Of a stretch of DNA of 62,823 nt, positions 1-7,448 are shown piece after piece. This DNA is from Chitinophagales bacterium. GTDB lineage: Bacteria; Bacteroidota; Bacteroidia; Chitinophagales; CAIOSU01. The notes under the pieces are model-generated. The model had not been told where the DNA came from and made no database searches. It was given only the letters and a program-made list of their open reading frames with translations. How positions within the stretch are numbered: the first letter of the stretch is position 1; every line of letters starts with the position of its first letter. The position numbers were made by a program, and so were the translations under genes. The stretch is taken from the NCBI GenBank assembly GCA_018401955.1, contig JAGYJT010000018.1, positions 1 to 62,823 on the forward strand. The letters run 5' to 3'.

Positions 1-420
1 AGGCGGCGGGGCAATATTGCTGGATTTGGGTACCCACAGCTCATATTGGTATGCAGGGGCATCTAAAAAATCATTGTGCTTAAGCTGCAGCAGGTTTTTC
101 GGCTTGGGACGTATGGACTTTTCGAAGGACTCCTTTTTGCCCTGCCAGTACACGTGGCAACGCAAATTGATAACAGGCTGCTCTTGCAAGCGCATAAAGT
201 CAATGTCGGTAATCACAATACTATCGCCTGGCGATACGTGCCCTTCAAACCCTTCGGCCCACTCCTTCCTCATCTCCAAATCAAAATCGTAGTGCACCTC
301 TTCGGGCAATTGGTTAATGAGGTAAAGGGTAAACATGTGCAGCGTGCCCACCACATCGTAGCGAGGTACAAAGGCCAAATAAAAGCCTTGCTGGGGAGGG
401 TTTGGAGTGCTGTCAGCCAT
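1..420 (-). CDS. DUF2027-like protein, N-terminal part (runs off the left edge)
   Basis: An open minus-strand frame runs from an ATG at 420 to the window edge without a stop (140 codons). An in-frame TAA lies directly before the ATG, so this start is fixed. The product begins MADSTPNPPQQGFYLAFVPR and is rich in alternating hydrophobic strands. It resembles the DUF2027 beta-sandwich domain of Bacteroidota Smr/MutS-like proteins (GFYLAFVP near residue 12, YLINQLPEE near 40). In that family an Smr nuclease-like domain often follows, which would lie outside this window. No function can be shown from this half. The family call rests on pattern memory and is moderate. Confidence 0.6.
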   Translation of the reverse strand, partial: MADSTPNPPQQGFYLAFVPRYDVVGTLHMFTLYLINQLPEEVHYDFDLEMRKEWAEGFEGHVSPGDSIVITDIDFMRLQEQPVINLRCHVYWQGKKESFEKSIRPKPKNLLQLKHNDFLDAPAYQYELWVPKSSNIAPPP

Positions 421-511
421 TTATAAAATCAAAACAACCGAGGGTAATGGTTGGTTCGAGGTTGCAAAGGTAAGGGATGTGGGTAAGAATGGTTGTAGGT
501 TTTTATAACAT

Positions 512-1063
512 TCATTCAGCATTATCGGGCATAACTGCCTTGCTTTGGCTGCGCCATTTTAAGAAGAAATAGCCTAAGCCTGACAACATTATGTTAAGCA
601 ATAAACTATTAAAGAATATTGCAAAGAAAAAGACTTCTGGGATTACCAAAATACCTGCAATGGAGATAATGAAAAAGATTAGCAGGATAAGTATATAATT
701 TTTTAAGCCACGATTAAATGTTGCTTTGCCTATTATCTCCCAATTTTGGTTATGCTCGTAACTAGAGAGAATGGATAATATTGACAGATATATGCCAAAT
801 GAGAGTATGTCCATAAATGACATGAGGGTAAAGAAAACGAATAAAAGAATTGATGGTATAACCATCGCTTTGAGTAGGTGCGAAATTTTGGGTGGACCTT
901 TAATCCAGTTGTTCTTATGGGCTAATTTGAAATAGGTTTTTATTGATAGCAGAAATAGAGGAACTGCAAACAATGGCGCGAGAATATTCCAGATTAGAAT
1001 AACGAGTAGCATTTCCATTGCATAGAAAAAAAGCCCTTCGGCGAAGTTGTTTATTGTATCCAT
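512..1063 (-). CDS. Small multi-pass membrane protein, unknown function
   Basis: The frame is open from a TTG at 1087, but the first ATG at 1063 (MDTINNFAEGLFFYAMEMLL) is the more likely start and gives 183 residues. There are about four hydrophobic segments: roughly residues 10-40, 65-100, 120-140 and 145-165. The last is followed by a basic tail, which suggests an integral membrane protein. No catalytic motif is visible. The gene is AT-rich, stands alone, and is separated from the upstream regulator by a REP-like inverted repeat. I do not recognise the family. Confidence 0.6.
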   Translation of the reverse strand: MDTINNFAEGLFFYAMEMLLVILIWNILAPLFAVPLFLLSIKTYFKLAHKNNWIKGPPKISHLLKAMVIPSILLFVFFTLMSFMDILSFGIYLSILSILSSYEHNQNWEIIGKATFNRGLKNYILILLIFFIISIAGILVIPEVFFFAIFFNSLLLNIMLSGLGYFFLKWRSQSKAVMPDNAE

Positions 1064-1129
1064 AATCCCTTTTGCGAAATTTAGCAAATATTCATTGTAT
1101 GGTCAACGCTTCTAATGGTGCCTTTACTG

Positions 1130-1202
1130 CCCATGGTTGAAACCATAGACTATGAATAGTGGGGTTAAAATGTTTTTGATAGCCCTCGGTTTCAACCGTG
1201 GG
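1130..1202. repeat. REP-like inverted repeat
   Basis: The 15-mer CCCATGGTTGAAACC at 1130-1144 pairs with GGTTTCAACCGTGGG at 1188-1202, with 14 of 15 positions complementary. The spacer is 43 nt. The arms resemble a palindromic intergenic repeat type found in many bacterial genomes. It lies between two minus-strand genes and could fold in RNA as an imperfect hairpin. Confidence 0.55.
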
Positions 1203-1225
1203 TATAAGATTCATGTGAAGTATAT

Positions 1226-1241
1226 AACCGTTTTAACGGTT
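1226..1241. repeat. Short palindrome at the end of the XRE gene
   Basis: AACCGTT-TT-AACGGTT is a perfect 7-bp inverted repeat with a 2-nt centre, lying at the stop codon of the minus-strand regulator gene. It has no T-run on either side, so it is a weak terminator candidate at best. It may be chance or part of the neighbouring repeat. Confidence 0.3.
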
Positions 1242-1960
1242 TACTTTTTCCTAAGCCCCTCCATCAACCGCTCCAACTTGGCTACCCTTTGCTCAAGGCT
1301 ATCAACAGGTTTAATGGCGGTGCTTATGTAGTGCGTTATCTCCCAAAACTCTTTCACTTCACCTTGTATGGTATTGGCATCGGGCCATTGGCGCAGGGTA
1401 AGCAGGGTAGGGGTGAGCAACATATAATACTGGTCGTTCTTAGGTTTTTCTTTGCTGGTTAGCTTGCGCCCAAGCACCACATCGCCCTGCTGAAAATTAC
1501 CTGGTACCGTGTTCTCATATACCTCAAAGGCCCGGTAGTTTCCTTTGGGCAAAAACGGCAATTGTAATTGAGGCTGTTGATTGGCAAAAGTATTAGCGCC
1601 TTTTTGTACTACATACTCACCCACTTGAGCAGCCATTATTAAAGGTATGCCCCCATTAATTGCAACTGGTGTGGTAAATGTTGGGGCGGTTGGCTCGGCA
1701 AATGCAGATTGGTGCAGCTCTGGCCTAAAAATATCAAAACGGTATAATTCGTTTATGGTGAGCTCTTTATTTAGTAGTAAATCAATAGAAATGCCAAAAT
1801 GGTTGGCGATGGCAATAATGGTATCAATTTTAGGCTCGGCGCGGCCCTCCTCATAACTGCCCACGCTGGCACGGGCCAAGCCAAAAAGATCGGCAAAATC
1901 AGCTTGGTTTATTTTCTTTACCGTCCGTATCTTTTTAATGTTTTTGCCGATTTGTGACAT
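1241..1960 (-). CDS. XRE-family transcriptional regulator with S24/LexA-like C-terminal region
   Basis: A 239-residue protein. Residues 1-65 form a Cro/C1-type helix-turn-helix (IGKNIKKIRTVKKINQADFA, then GLARASVGSYEEGRAEPK and a conserved tail ending in IDLLLNKEL). The middle is a proline-rich linker. The C-terminal half (from about residue 105, PLIMAAQVGEYV) looks like the peptidase-S24/LexA fold, with VPGNFQQGDVVLGRKL in the place of the usual SMxPxxxxGDxV motif. The catalytic Ser of that motif is not evident, so it is probably a fold without self-cleavage. The C-terminus (SLEQRVAKLERLMEGLRKK) is a short coiled coil, perhaps for dimerisation. It stands alone with its own promoter. Targets are unknown. 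Confidence 0.85.
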   Translation of the reverse strand: MSQIGKNIKKIRTVKKINQADFADLFGLARASVGSYEEGRAEPKIDTIIAIANHFGISIDLLLNKELTINELYRFDIFRPELHQSAFAEPTAPTFTTPVAINGGIPLIMAAQVGEYVVQKGANTFANQQPQLQLPFLPKGNYRAFEVYENTVPGNFQQGDVVLGRKLTSKEKPKNDQYYMLLTPTLLTLRQWPDANTIQGEVKEFWEITHYISTAIKPVDSLEQRVAKLERLMEGLRKK

Positions 1961-1980
1961 AAGTGCACGCGTTTATCGTA

Positions 1981-2009
1981 AAATGGCCCATTTGTTTCGT
2001 TCAAAGATA
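1981..2009 (-). promoter_or_regulatory. Promoter -7 box and possible operator of the XRE gene
   Basis: On the minus strand TATCTTTG at 2009-2002 matches the Bacteroidota -7 consensus TAnnTTTG, about 45 nt before the ATG at 1960. Between it and the start lies the inverted repeat AAATGG-C-CCATTT (1981-1993), which could be an autoregulatory operator. No convincing -33 TTG box is seen. Confidence 0.45.
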
Positions 2010-2451
2010 CACAACTATTATTCTAATAAAAATGGAATGCTACAAACGTTGGTTTTGTGCTTTTTGTTGCCGTTTAGCTCAGTAGTAGGCTATTGGCAGC
2101 ACTATATGGCATAATTTATTTCTAAAATTATTGGCTTGATTATCAGGATAATATGCTGTTTAAGTACCAAAATTGCATCATATATTGCCAATAAAATTGG
2201 AATTTCTATTTTAATTAGCTATTTTTAATTTCATCATACAACGCCAACGATAGCAAAAGGGCCCAGTAGCCGAGTATGATAACCTGCATGGCTGGCAAGC
2301 GAGTAACCGCTTGCTGGCAGTGCAGATAAATAGGATTGATTAATGAAAAGTAAGGTTGATGTTAATTTTTAATTGAATACTGTAAGGGTTCGTTAATTAC
2401 TCCACAACTAATTACTAACTTAGGTAGCTCATAAAAACAAAAGGTAATACT
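2010..2451. other. Intergenic region without a gene
   Basis: No supported gene is seen in this AT-rich spacer between the divergent XRE and YbjN genes. It holds a pair of complementary 8-mers (TTATTGGC 2128-2135 and GCCAATAA 2187-2194). It also holds a stronger imperfect hairpin at 2285-2324, with the perfect core GCAAGCG/CGCTTGC (2295-2301 and 2308-2314). A sequence near 2067-2085 looks like a tRNA D-arm, but no tRNA follows it. The YbjN promoter should lie in the last 60 bases (TAACTTAG near 2420 is one mismatch from TAnnTTTG). Confidence 0.5.
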
Positions 2452-2844
2452 ATGGACAACCACTTTCAGAGAGTTAAAGAATACTTGCTGGACCTTAGCT
2501 ACCTCATTACGCACGAAGACGCCGAAGAGGGCATATTCGTGATATCGAAAGAGGAAGAGGGTATTCGCAATTTGGTAATAGGTGTAGCCGACCCGATTGT
2601 GATTTTCGAACAGTTTATTTTTGATGTGCGCAACGAAGACGGCATTTTCAAGAAACTGTTGATGAAAAACCGCGACATTATACACGGGGCGTTTGTGCTT
2701 GACGAAAGCGGCGCAAAAGTTATTTTCCGTGATACGTTGCAATTGGAAAACTTGGACGTTAATGAGGTTGAAGGCACGCTTAATTCATTGTCGCTGCTTA
2801 TGAGCGAGTATTCTGATGAACTTATCGCTTTTTCAAAAAACTAA
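2452..2844 (+). CDS. YbjN-domain protein (type III secretion chaperone-like fold)
   Basis: A 130-residue soluble protein starting MDNHFQRVKEYLLDLSYLIT. It has an N-terminal helix, a run of beta strands (GIFVISKEEEGIRNLVIGVA, then VIFEQFIFDV), the typical NRDIIHGAFVLDE strand-turn, and a C-terminal helix. This arrangement fits the YbjN / type III secretion chaperone-like superfamily, whose members act as small protein-binding adaptors. It is followed after 12 nt by pspA and opens the membrane-stress island, so a partner role for PspA or the membrane proteins downstream is a reasonable inference. No direct evidence of its binding partner is visible. Confidence 0.75.
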   Translation: MDNHFQRVKEYLLDLSYLITHEDAEEGIFVISKEEEGIRNLVIGVADPIVIFEQFIFDVRNEDGIFKKLLMKNRDIIHGAFVLDESGAKVIFRDTLQLENLDVNEVEGTLNSLSLLMSEYSDELIAFSKN

Positions 2845-2856
2845 AATGCAATTGAT

Positions 2857-3591
2857 ATGAATATTTTCAAGAGACTGTTTACGATGGGCAAAGCAGAAGC
2901 CCACTCGGCCATCGACCAGCTGGAAGACCCGATAAAGCTTACCGAACAGGGTATCCGCGATATGAAGGAAGACCTTAACAAGAGCCTGGAAGGGTTGGCG
3001 CAAGTAAAGGCCCTAGCTATTCGCAGCCGCAACGAGGCGCAAGATGCCCGCGAGAAAGCGAGAGACTATGAGGCCAAAGCCATGCTATTGCTTAAGCGCG
3101 GCCAAAAAGGTGAGCTTGAGGCAACCGAGGTGGAACGCTTGGCCAAAGAGGCGCTAACAAAGCAGGCGGAGAACAATACGCATGCAGAAAAACTTACCGA
3201 AGACCAGCATCGCTTTGAGGCGCAGGTATCGCAACTGGATACCAACGTGAAGATGATTCGCTCGAACATAAGCAAATGGGAGAACGAATTGCGCACGCTT
3301 AGAGCTCGTGTACGTGTAAGCTCTGCCACCAAAAACCTGAACAAGCAATTGGCGCAGATTGATGGTAACAGCACTGTAGCCATGCTGGAGCGCATGAAGG
3401 ATAAAGTGTTACAGGATGAAGCCTTGGCCGAATCGTATGGCGAAATTGCCAACGAATCGAGGAGCGTGGACGAGGAGATTAACAAAGCCTTGGACAACCG
3501 CAGCGTTGATGCCGATGATGCATTGGCAGCGTTGAAAGCCAAAATGGGTCTTTCTGCTCCAACGGATGGCGGAGAAGCTGGCAACGGTTAA
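2857..3591 (+). CDS. pspA: PspA/IM30-family membrane-remodelling protein
   Basis: A 244-residue, almost wholly helical protein beginning MNIFKRLFTMGKAEAHSAID. The N-terminal amphipathic helix, the EDPIKLTEQGIRDMKEDL segment, and long coiled coils to about residue 215 are the features of PspA/Vipp1 (ESCRT-III superfamily). The tail is short and acidic (DGGEAGNG). Family members bind stressed inner membrane through the amphipathic helix and polymerise to support it. No PspF or PspB/C gene is nearby. Here the partners are YbjN-like, NfeD-like and flotillin genes, a layout seen for PspA outside the enterobacterial psp operon. A stem-loop follows at 3631. Confidence 0.9.
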   Translation: MNIFKRLFTMGKAEAHSAIDQLEDPIKLTEQGIRDMKEDLNKSLEGLAQVKALAIRSRNEAQDAREKARDYEAKAMLLLKRGQKGELEATEVERLAKEALTKQAENNTHAEKLTEDQHRFEAQVSQLDTNVKMIRSNISKWENELRTLRARVRVSSATKNLNKQLAQIDGNSTVAMLERMKDKVLQDEALAESYGEIANESRSVDEEINKALDNRSVDADDALAALKAKMGLSAPTDGGEAGNG

Positions 3592-3630
3592 TTGATATAA
3601 ATTATTAAATTGCAGGCAAAAGGGCGATAA

Positions 3631-3650
3631 AAGGGCACGCTTGTGCCCTT
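3631..3650 (+). terminator. Stem-loop after pspA
   Basis: AAGGGCAC-GCTT-GTGCCCTT is a perfect 8-bp stem with a 4-nt loop, 40 nt after pspA and followed by a short T-run. It probably attenuates or ends ybjN-pspA transcription before the NfeD/flotillin genes. It also makes an apparent GTG start at 3643 unlikely for the next gene. Confidence 0.6.
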
Positions 3651-3675
3651 TTCGCACCCTGCCTCACCCTTGGTT

Positions 3676-4317
3676 ATGGAGCTGTTAAGCGAATCGATAT
3701 CATTTTACAACCTTGCTTGGACCATCCTGTTGGTGCTGTGTATGGTATACTGGCTCTCGGTTATCGTGGGCCTGGCCGACATGGACTTTCTAGATGTGGA
3801 CCTCGACCTTGATGGCGATGCCGACATCGATAAAGAAATCAGTGTAAACCCAGATGGGGCCTGGTACGGCTTAATGAAGTACTTTAACATGGGCGAGGTG
3901 CCATTAATGGTTATCCTTACCGTGTTTGCGCTCAGTGGCTGGGTAATAAATGTGTTGCTCAACTATTATCTAAACCCCGGCTGGGCTTGGTTGGCGTTCG
4001 TTTTTACTTTTCCGTCAATATTAGGCGGATTGATAATGTCGAAAATAGTAACCACGCCAATGATTAGCATATACAAGAAACTAGGCCATAAAGGTGATGA
4101 CCCGATTGATTTTTTGGGGCGCACGGGCAAAGTAACCCTCACCGTAGGCGAGACCCAGTTGGGTCAAGCTGAAATAATGGTGAACGGCGACCCGATGACG
4201 ATTAATGTAAAATCGAAAAAGGGTGTGAGGATAGCCAAGGGCAGTAGTGTAACGGTGGTGGATGAAGGCGAGGGCAAGAACTATTATTGGGTGAATACCT
4301 ATGAAACGATTGAATAG
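3676..4317 (+). CDS. YqiJ/NfeD-like membrane protein with OB-fold domain
   Basis: The ATG at 3676 (MELLSESISFYNLAWTILLV) is preferred over an in-frame GTG at 3643 that sits inside a stem-loop. The product is about 213 residues. It has a membrane segment near residues 10-30, a strongly acidic Asp-rich stretch (DMDFLDVDLDLDGDADIDKE), two more membrane segments near 70-115, and a C-terminal OB-fold (FLGRTGKVTLTVGETQLGQA). This matches YqiJ and NfeD-type proteins, which are partners of flotillins. It lies 3 nt before a short SPFH gene and close to a YqiK-like flotillin. The Asp-rich stretch may bind divalent cations, which is inference. Confidence 0.8.
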   Translation: MELLSESISFYNLAWTILLVLCMVYWLSVIVGLADMDFLDVDLDLDGDADIDKEISVNPDGAWYGLMKYFNMGEVPLMVILTVFALSGWVINVLLNYYLNPGWAWLAFVFTFPSILGGLIMSKIVTTPMISIYKKLGHKGDDPIDFLGRTGKVTLTVGETQLGQAEIMVNGDPMTINVKSKKGVRIAKGSSVTVVDEGEGKNYYWVNTYETIE

Positions 4318-4320
4318 CGA

Positions 4321-4863
4321 GTGACGATATTGATATACATAGTAGCAGGCATAGTGGCAGTTGGGGTGTTGTTTTTGGTAGGCTACCGCAAGGTAGCTCA
4401 AGGCAAGGCCATCAAGCGTGGTGGGGGAGTGTTCTTTCAGTATTATTGGCAATTACCGGGCATTGGCACAGCGGATGGCGTTGATTTAACCTTGAAAAAG
4501 GTAGAAGTAGCTTGCCGAAACGAACGAGCACTGGAATGCAGCGACGGCGTAAAGTTGGAGTTGCGAGTGGTAGGCCTTATAAGGGTGAGGCCCGATGAAG
4601 CCTCGGTAAAGCAAGTGGCGCAAAACTATGGGGTAGGAAACGATGCAGAGGAGCGCATGCAAGCGCAATTGACCGATGCAATGGAGAAGGCGGTGCGCGA
4701 TGCCGGAAAACATATTACATCATTGGCATTAGTGGAGCATGAGCAAGAATTTAAAAAACAAGTAACAGCAAGGTTAGGGCTAGATAAAACCGGTTTCCAA
4801 ATGGACTCACTGGCCCTTGAGTTTGTTGACCCTGATTTATTGAACAAGACAAAGTTTAGATGA
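4321..4863 (+). CDS. Short SPFH/band-7 protein without coiled coil
   Basis: A 180-residue protein from a GTG at 4321, three nt after the preceding stop. It has one N-terminal membrane segment (residues 3-22, LIYIVAGIVAVGVLFLVGYR). One SPFH/band-7-like domain follows (LTLKKVEVACRNERALECSD through LALEFVDPDLLNKTKFR). The same stations occur in the 702-residue flotillin next door: a KxIxxGxA-type stretch after the membrane helix, LKKVE, a DGV/DNM strand, an RV strand and a GxD-type motif. It ends where the flotillin begins its long coiled coil. It is probably a shortened paralogue that could cap or nucleate flotillin rings. That role is inference. Confidence 0.7.
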   Translation: MTILIYIVAGIVAVGVLFLVGYRKVAQGKAIKRGGGVFFQYYWQLPGIGTADGVDLTLKKVEVACRNERALECSDGVKLELRVVGLIRVRPDEASVKQVAQNYGVGNDAEERMQAQLTDAMEKAVRDAGKHITSLALVEHEQEFKKQVTARLGLDKTGFQMDSLALEFVDPDLLNKTKFR

Positions 4864-4974
4864 TTGGTTATTTGTTAATAGTTATTAGTAAAATAACTAC
4901 CAATAACCGATAATCAGTAACCAGTTAACCTATCAACCAATAACAAATTAACCAATAACTAATAACCTAAAGAA
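4864..4974. repeat. AT-rich low-complexity repeat (AACCAATAAC-type)
   Basis: The spacer between the two SPFH genes is built from variants of AACCAATAAC and TAATAACTAA. Its start (GGTTATTTGTTAATAG) is roughly complementary to its end (CAAATTAACCAATAACTAAT), so it could fold back on itself. Strings of this kind recur between genes in Bacteroidota. No gene is present. Confidence 0.5.
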
Positions 4975-7083
4975 ATGGAAAGTTTACCAATGCAAATGAT
5001 TTTGGTGATTATCGGGGCGGTCTTTGTGCTACTCTTTGGCATATTGGCCATTATCGCCAAGTGGTACAAAAAAATCATCCAGGGCGAAGCCCTCATCCGT
5101 ACCGGTTTGGGCGGTACCAAAGTAGCCTTTAACGGCATGTTGGTGGTGCCTATCATCCACCGCTCAGAAATCATGGACCTTTCCGTGAAAAAGGTAGAGA
5201 TTGATCGCCTAGGCAAGGATGGCCTAATTTGCCGCGACAATATGCGTGCGGATATTAAAGTAGCCTTCTTCGTAAGGGTTAACAAAGCGCTTGATGACGT
5301 AGTTAAGGTGGCACAAACCATCGGTACCGGCCGTGCATCTAGTATCGATACCTTGAACACCTTATTCGAGGCCAAATTTTCAGAGGCTTTGAAGACTGTT
5401 GGTAAAAAGTTCGACTTTGTGGAGCTATACGATGCCCGTGAGCGCTTTAAATTGGAGATATTGGACATCATCGGTACCGACCTTAACGGTTACATCCTTG
5501 ATGACTGTGCCATTGACTTTTTGGAGCAAACGCCTTTGCAGTTCTTGCAGCAAGACAATATCCTTGATGCGGAAGGTATCAAGAAGATTACTGAGCTTAC
5601 CGCGATACAAAAAATCAAGTCTAACCAAATCCGTCGCGATGAGGAAAAGACCATCAAGAAACAAGACGTTGAATCTCGTGAGGCCATATTGGAGCTTGAG
5701 CGCCAATTAGCCGAAAAAGAAGAAAAGCAGAAGCGTGAAATCTTGACCGTTCGTGCTCGTGAAGAGGCTGAAACCGCCACTGTACGTGAACAGGAACGCA
5801 AAAAATCGGAGAATGCCCGCATTGCTACCGAAGAGGAAATACAGATAGCAGAAGAGAACAAGCTGCGCCAAATAACTGTAGCCCGCAAAAACAAAGAGCG
5901 CACTGAGGCAGTAGAAACCGAACGCGTAGAGAAGGACCGTATGTTGGAAGTAACCGAGCGTGAACGTATTGTTACCTTGGCCGACATTGAGAAAGAGAAG
6001 GCAGTAGAAACCGAGCGCCGCAACATACAAGACGTGATTAAAGAACGTGTGATGTTGGAGAAAACGGTTGTAGAAGAAGAAGAGAAAATAAAGGATTTGC
6101 GTGCGTATGCTGAGGCGGATAGGGACAAGAAAGTTGCTATTACCCATGCCGAGAAAACTGCTGAAGAGCACTTGGTACAACGTGTGAAAGAAGCCGAGGC
6201 TGAGCGCAGTGCGAGTGAGTTCCGTGCGAAACAGTTGATTATTGAAGCTGATGCCAGTAAAGAAGCTGCATCGAGAGAAGGCGAGGCCCGTAAAATTATT
6301 GCGGAAGCCAAAGCCCGTGAGGATGCAACTATCGGTCTATCAGAGGCACAAGTAATTGAGGCGAAAGCTGCTGCCAACGAGAAGTTTGGCGCATCGGAAG
6401 CGGCGGTTATCGAGAAGAAGGCCATTGCAGAAGCCAAAGGTATTGAGGTGAAAGCAGAAGCGGAGCGCAAGCATGGTAATATGCAGGCTGAAGTAACGCA
6501 AAGCCAAGGTTTGGCCGAAGCGGATGTAATCGAGAAGAAAGCGGTTGCGGAAGCGAAAGGCATACATGAGAAAGCCGAAGCGATGAAGAAGTTGGACGGC
6601 GTGGGCAAAGACCACGAAGAGTTCAAGCTTCGTTTGGATAAAGAGAAATCTGTGGAGTTGGCGCACATCAATATCCAAAAAGATATTGCACAAGCCCAAG
6701 CCATGGTGGTTGGTGAAGCCTTGAAATCTGCGAAAATTGACATTGTAGGTGGCGAAACCGTATTCTTTGACCGTATCGTGAACGCTATTACTAGCGGTAA
6801 GCAGGTGGATAGGTTTGTACAGAACAGCGAGGTGCTGCAAAACGTGGCGCAATCGTTTATGAGCCCAGAAGAGGAAGGTGGTTTTAAATTGAACCTGAAA
6901 ACCTTGATGGATAAGTTTGGCGTGAGCACCGAGGATGTGAAAAACCTAAGCGTAGCCGCGGTATTGTACAAATTCATGACCCAAGCCGATAGCGACGAAA
7001 GCCGCAGCATGATTGGCAACCTCATGGACATGGCCCGCAAAGCCGGCATCGCCGACGACCAAGCGAGTAAGTATCATAAGTAA
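4975..7083 (+). CDS. Flotillin family protein (YqiK-like), long coiled coil
   Basis: A 702-residue protein starting MESLPMQMILVIIGAVFVLL, with one N-terminal membrane helix (residues 5-28). The SPFH domain spans about residues 35-210 (KKIIQGEALIRTGLGGTKVA, then FFVRVNKALDDVVKVAQTIG). A very long charged Ala/Glu/Lys-rich coiled coil runs from 210 to about 580. It contains two related blocks, VIEKKAIAEAKGIEVKAEAE and VIEKKAVAEAKGIHEKAEAM, about 38 residues apart. The C-terminal 120 residues are mixed helix. Flotillins form membrane-bound ring or cage assemblies that mark ordered membrane domains. It follows a YqiJ-like gene as in the yqiJ-yqiK pair. The giant AAA ATPase gene comes 365 nt later. 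Confidence 0.9.
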   Translation: MESLPMQMILVIIGAVFVLLFGILAIIAKWYKKIIQGEALIRTGLGGTKVAFNGMLVVPIIHRSEIMDLSVKKVEIDRLGKDGLICRDNMRADIKVAFFVRVNKALDDVVKVAQTIGTGRASSIDTLNTLFEAKFSEALKTVGKKFDFVELYDARERFKLEILDIIGTDLNGYILDDCAIDFLEQTPLQFLQQDNILDAEGIKKITELTAIQKIKSNQIRRDEEKTIKKQDVESREAILELERQLAEKEEKQKREILTVRAREEAETATVREQERKKSENARIATEEEIQIAEENKLRQITVARKNKERTEAVETERVEKDRMLEVTERERIVTLADIEKEKAVETERRNIQDVIKERVMLEKTVVEEEEKIKDLRAYAEADRDKKVAITHAEKTAEEHLVQRVKEAEAERSASEFRAKQLIIEADASKEAASREGEARKIIAEAKAREDATIGLSEAQVIEAKAAANEKFGASEAAVIEKKAIAEAKGIEVKAEAERKHGNMQAEVTQSQGLAEADVIEKKAVAEAKGIHEKAEAMKKLDGVGKDHEEFKLRLDKEKSVELAHINIQKDIAQAQAMVVGEALKSAKIDIVGGETVFFDRIVNAITSGKQVDRFVQNSEVLQNVAQSFMSPEEEGGFKLNLKTLMDKFGVSTEDVKNLSVAAVLYKFMTQADSDESRSMIGNLMDMARKAGIADDQASKYHK

Positions 7084-7448
7084 GGGATAGTGTTATGTGA
7101 GCGGAGATTAAGCCGCCATGGTTCGACTCCGCTCACCGTGACACAACCTTTACCGCAAATCTCATCAGGTATTAAAGGGCATGTCATCCTGAGCGGAGTC
7201 GAAGGGAATGTCATCCTGAGCGGAGTCGAAGGGTGCGCGCATGGGCTGCTGGTTCGAGTAATGAAGTTGAGGTTACCTCAAAAGCATACTCGACCATACA
7301 ACCCCCTCCCCTGCCTGCGGCAGGCAGGCAGCCTCCCCCTGAAAAAGGGTGAGGAGCTAAAAATTGCTAAAGGCAATTTAATTAAAGTATTACCAGTCGT
7401 GTCATGGTGAGCGTAGTCGAACCATGGCGGCATGATGCAGCAACTATA
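7084..7448. repeat. Intergenic region packed with dispersed repeats
   Basis: There is no gene here. Two direct copies of TGTCATCCTGAGCGGAGTCG lie at 7182 and 7209. A related inverted copy is at 7121-7143 (GTTCGACTCCGCTCACCGTG) and a diverged direct copy at 7401-7421 (GTCATGGTGAGCGTAGTCGA). A separate palindrome, CCTGCCTG-CGG-CAGGCAGG, is at 7310-7328. The last copy creates an ATG at 7404 that is in frame with the ATPase gene but is not its likely start. Confidence 0.65.

Noticed and set aside
2067..2105. tRNA-like sequence GCCGTTTAGCTCAGTAGTAG
   Set aside because: The start looks like an acceptor and D-arm, but there is no matching anticodon arm, no TTCGA-type T-arm and no closing acceptor strand within 100 bases.
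3643..3675. GTG start for the YqiJ-like protein
   Set aside because: The GTG is in the 3' arm of a stem-loop and the added 11 residues are not membrane-like. The ATG at 3676 is preferred.
5490..7049. 519-codon minus-strand open frame opposite the flotillin gene
   Set aside because: Ser/Phe-rich shadow of the Ala/Glu/Lys-rich coiled coil. It has no start context, no family signal and lies fully inside a strong gene.
7090..7410. 106-codon open frame after the flotillin gene
   Set aside because: It is made of the dispersed repeats (repeating HVILSGVEG and NVILSGVEG) and is not a real protein.
7404..7448. ATG at 7404 as the start of the giant ATPase gene
   Set aside because: It lies inside a copy of the dispersed GTCAT..GAGTCGA repeat. 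MAKQKKQEEP at 7449 is a better start.
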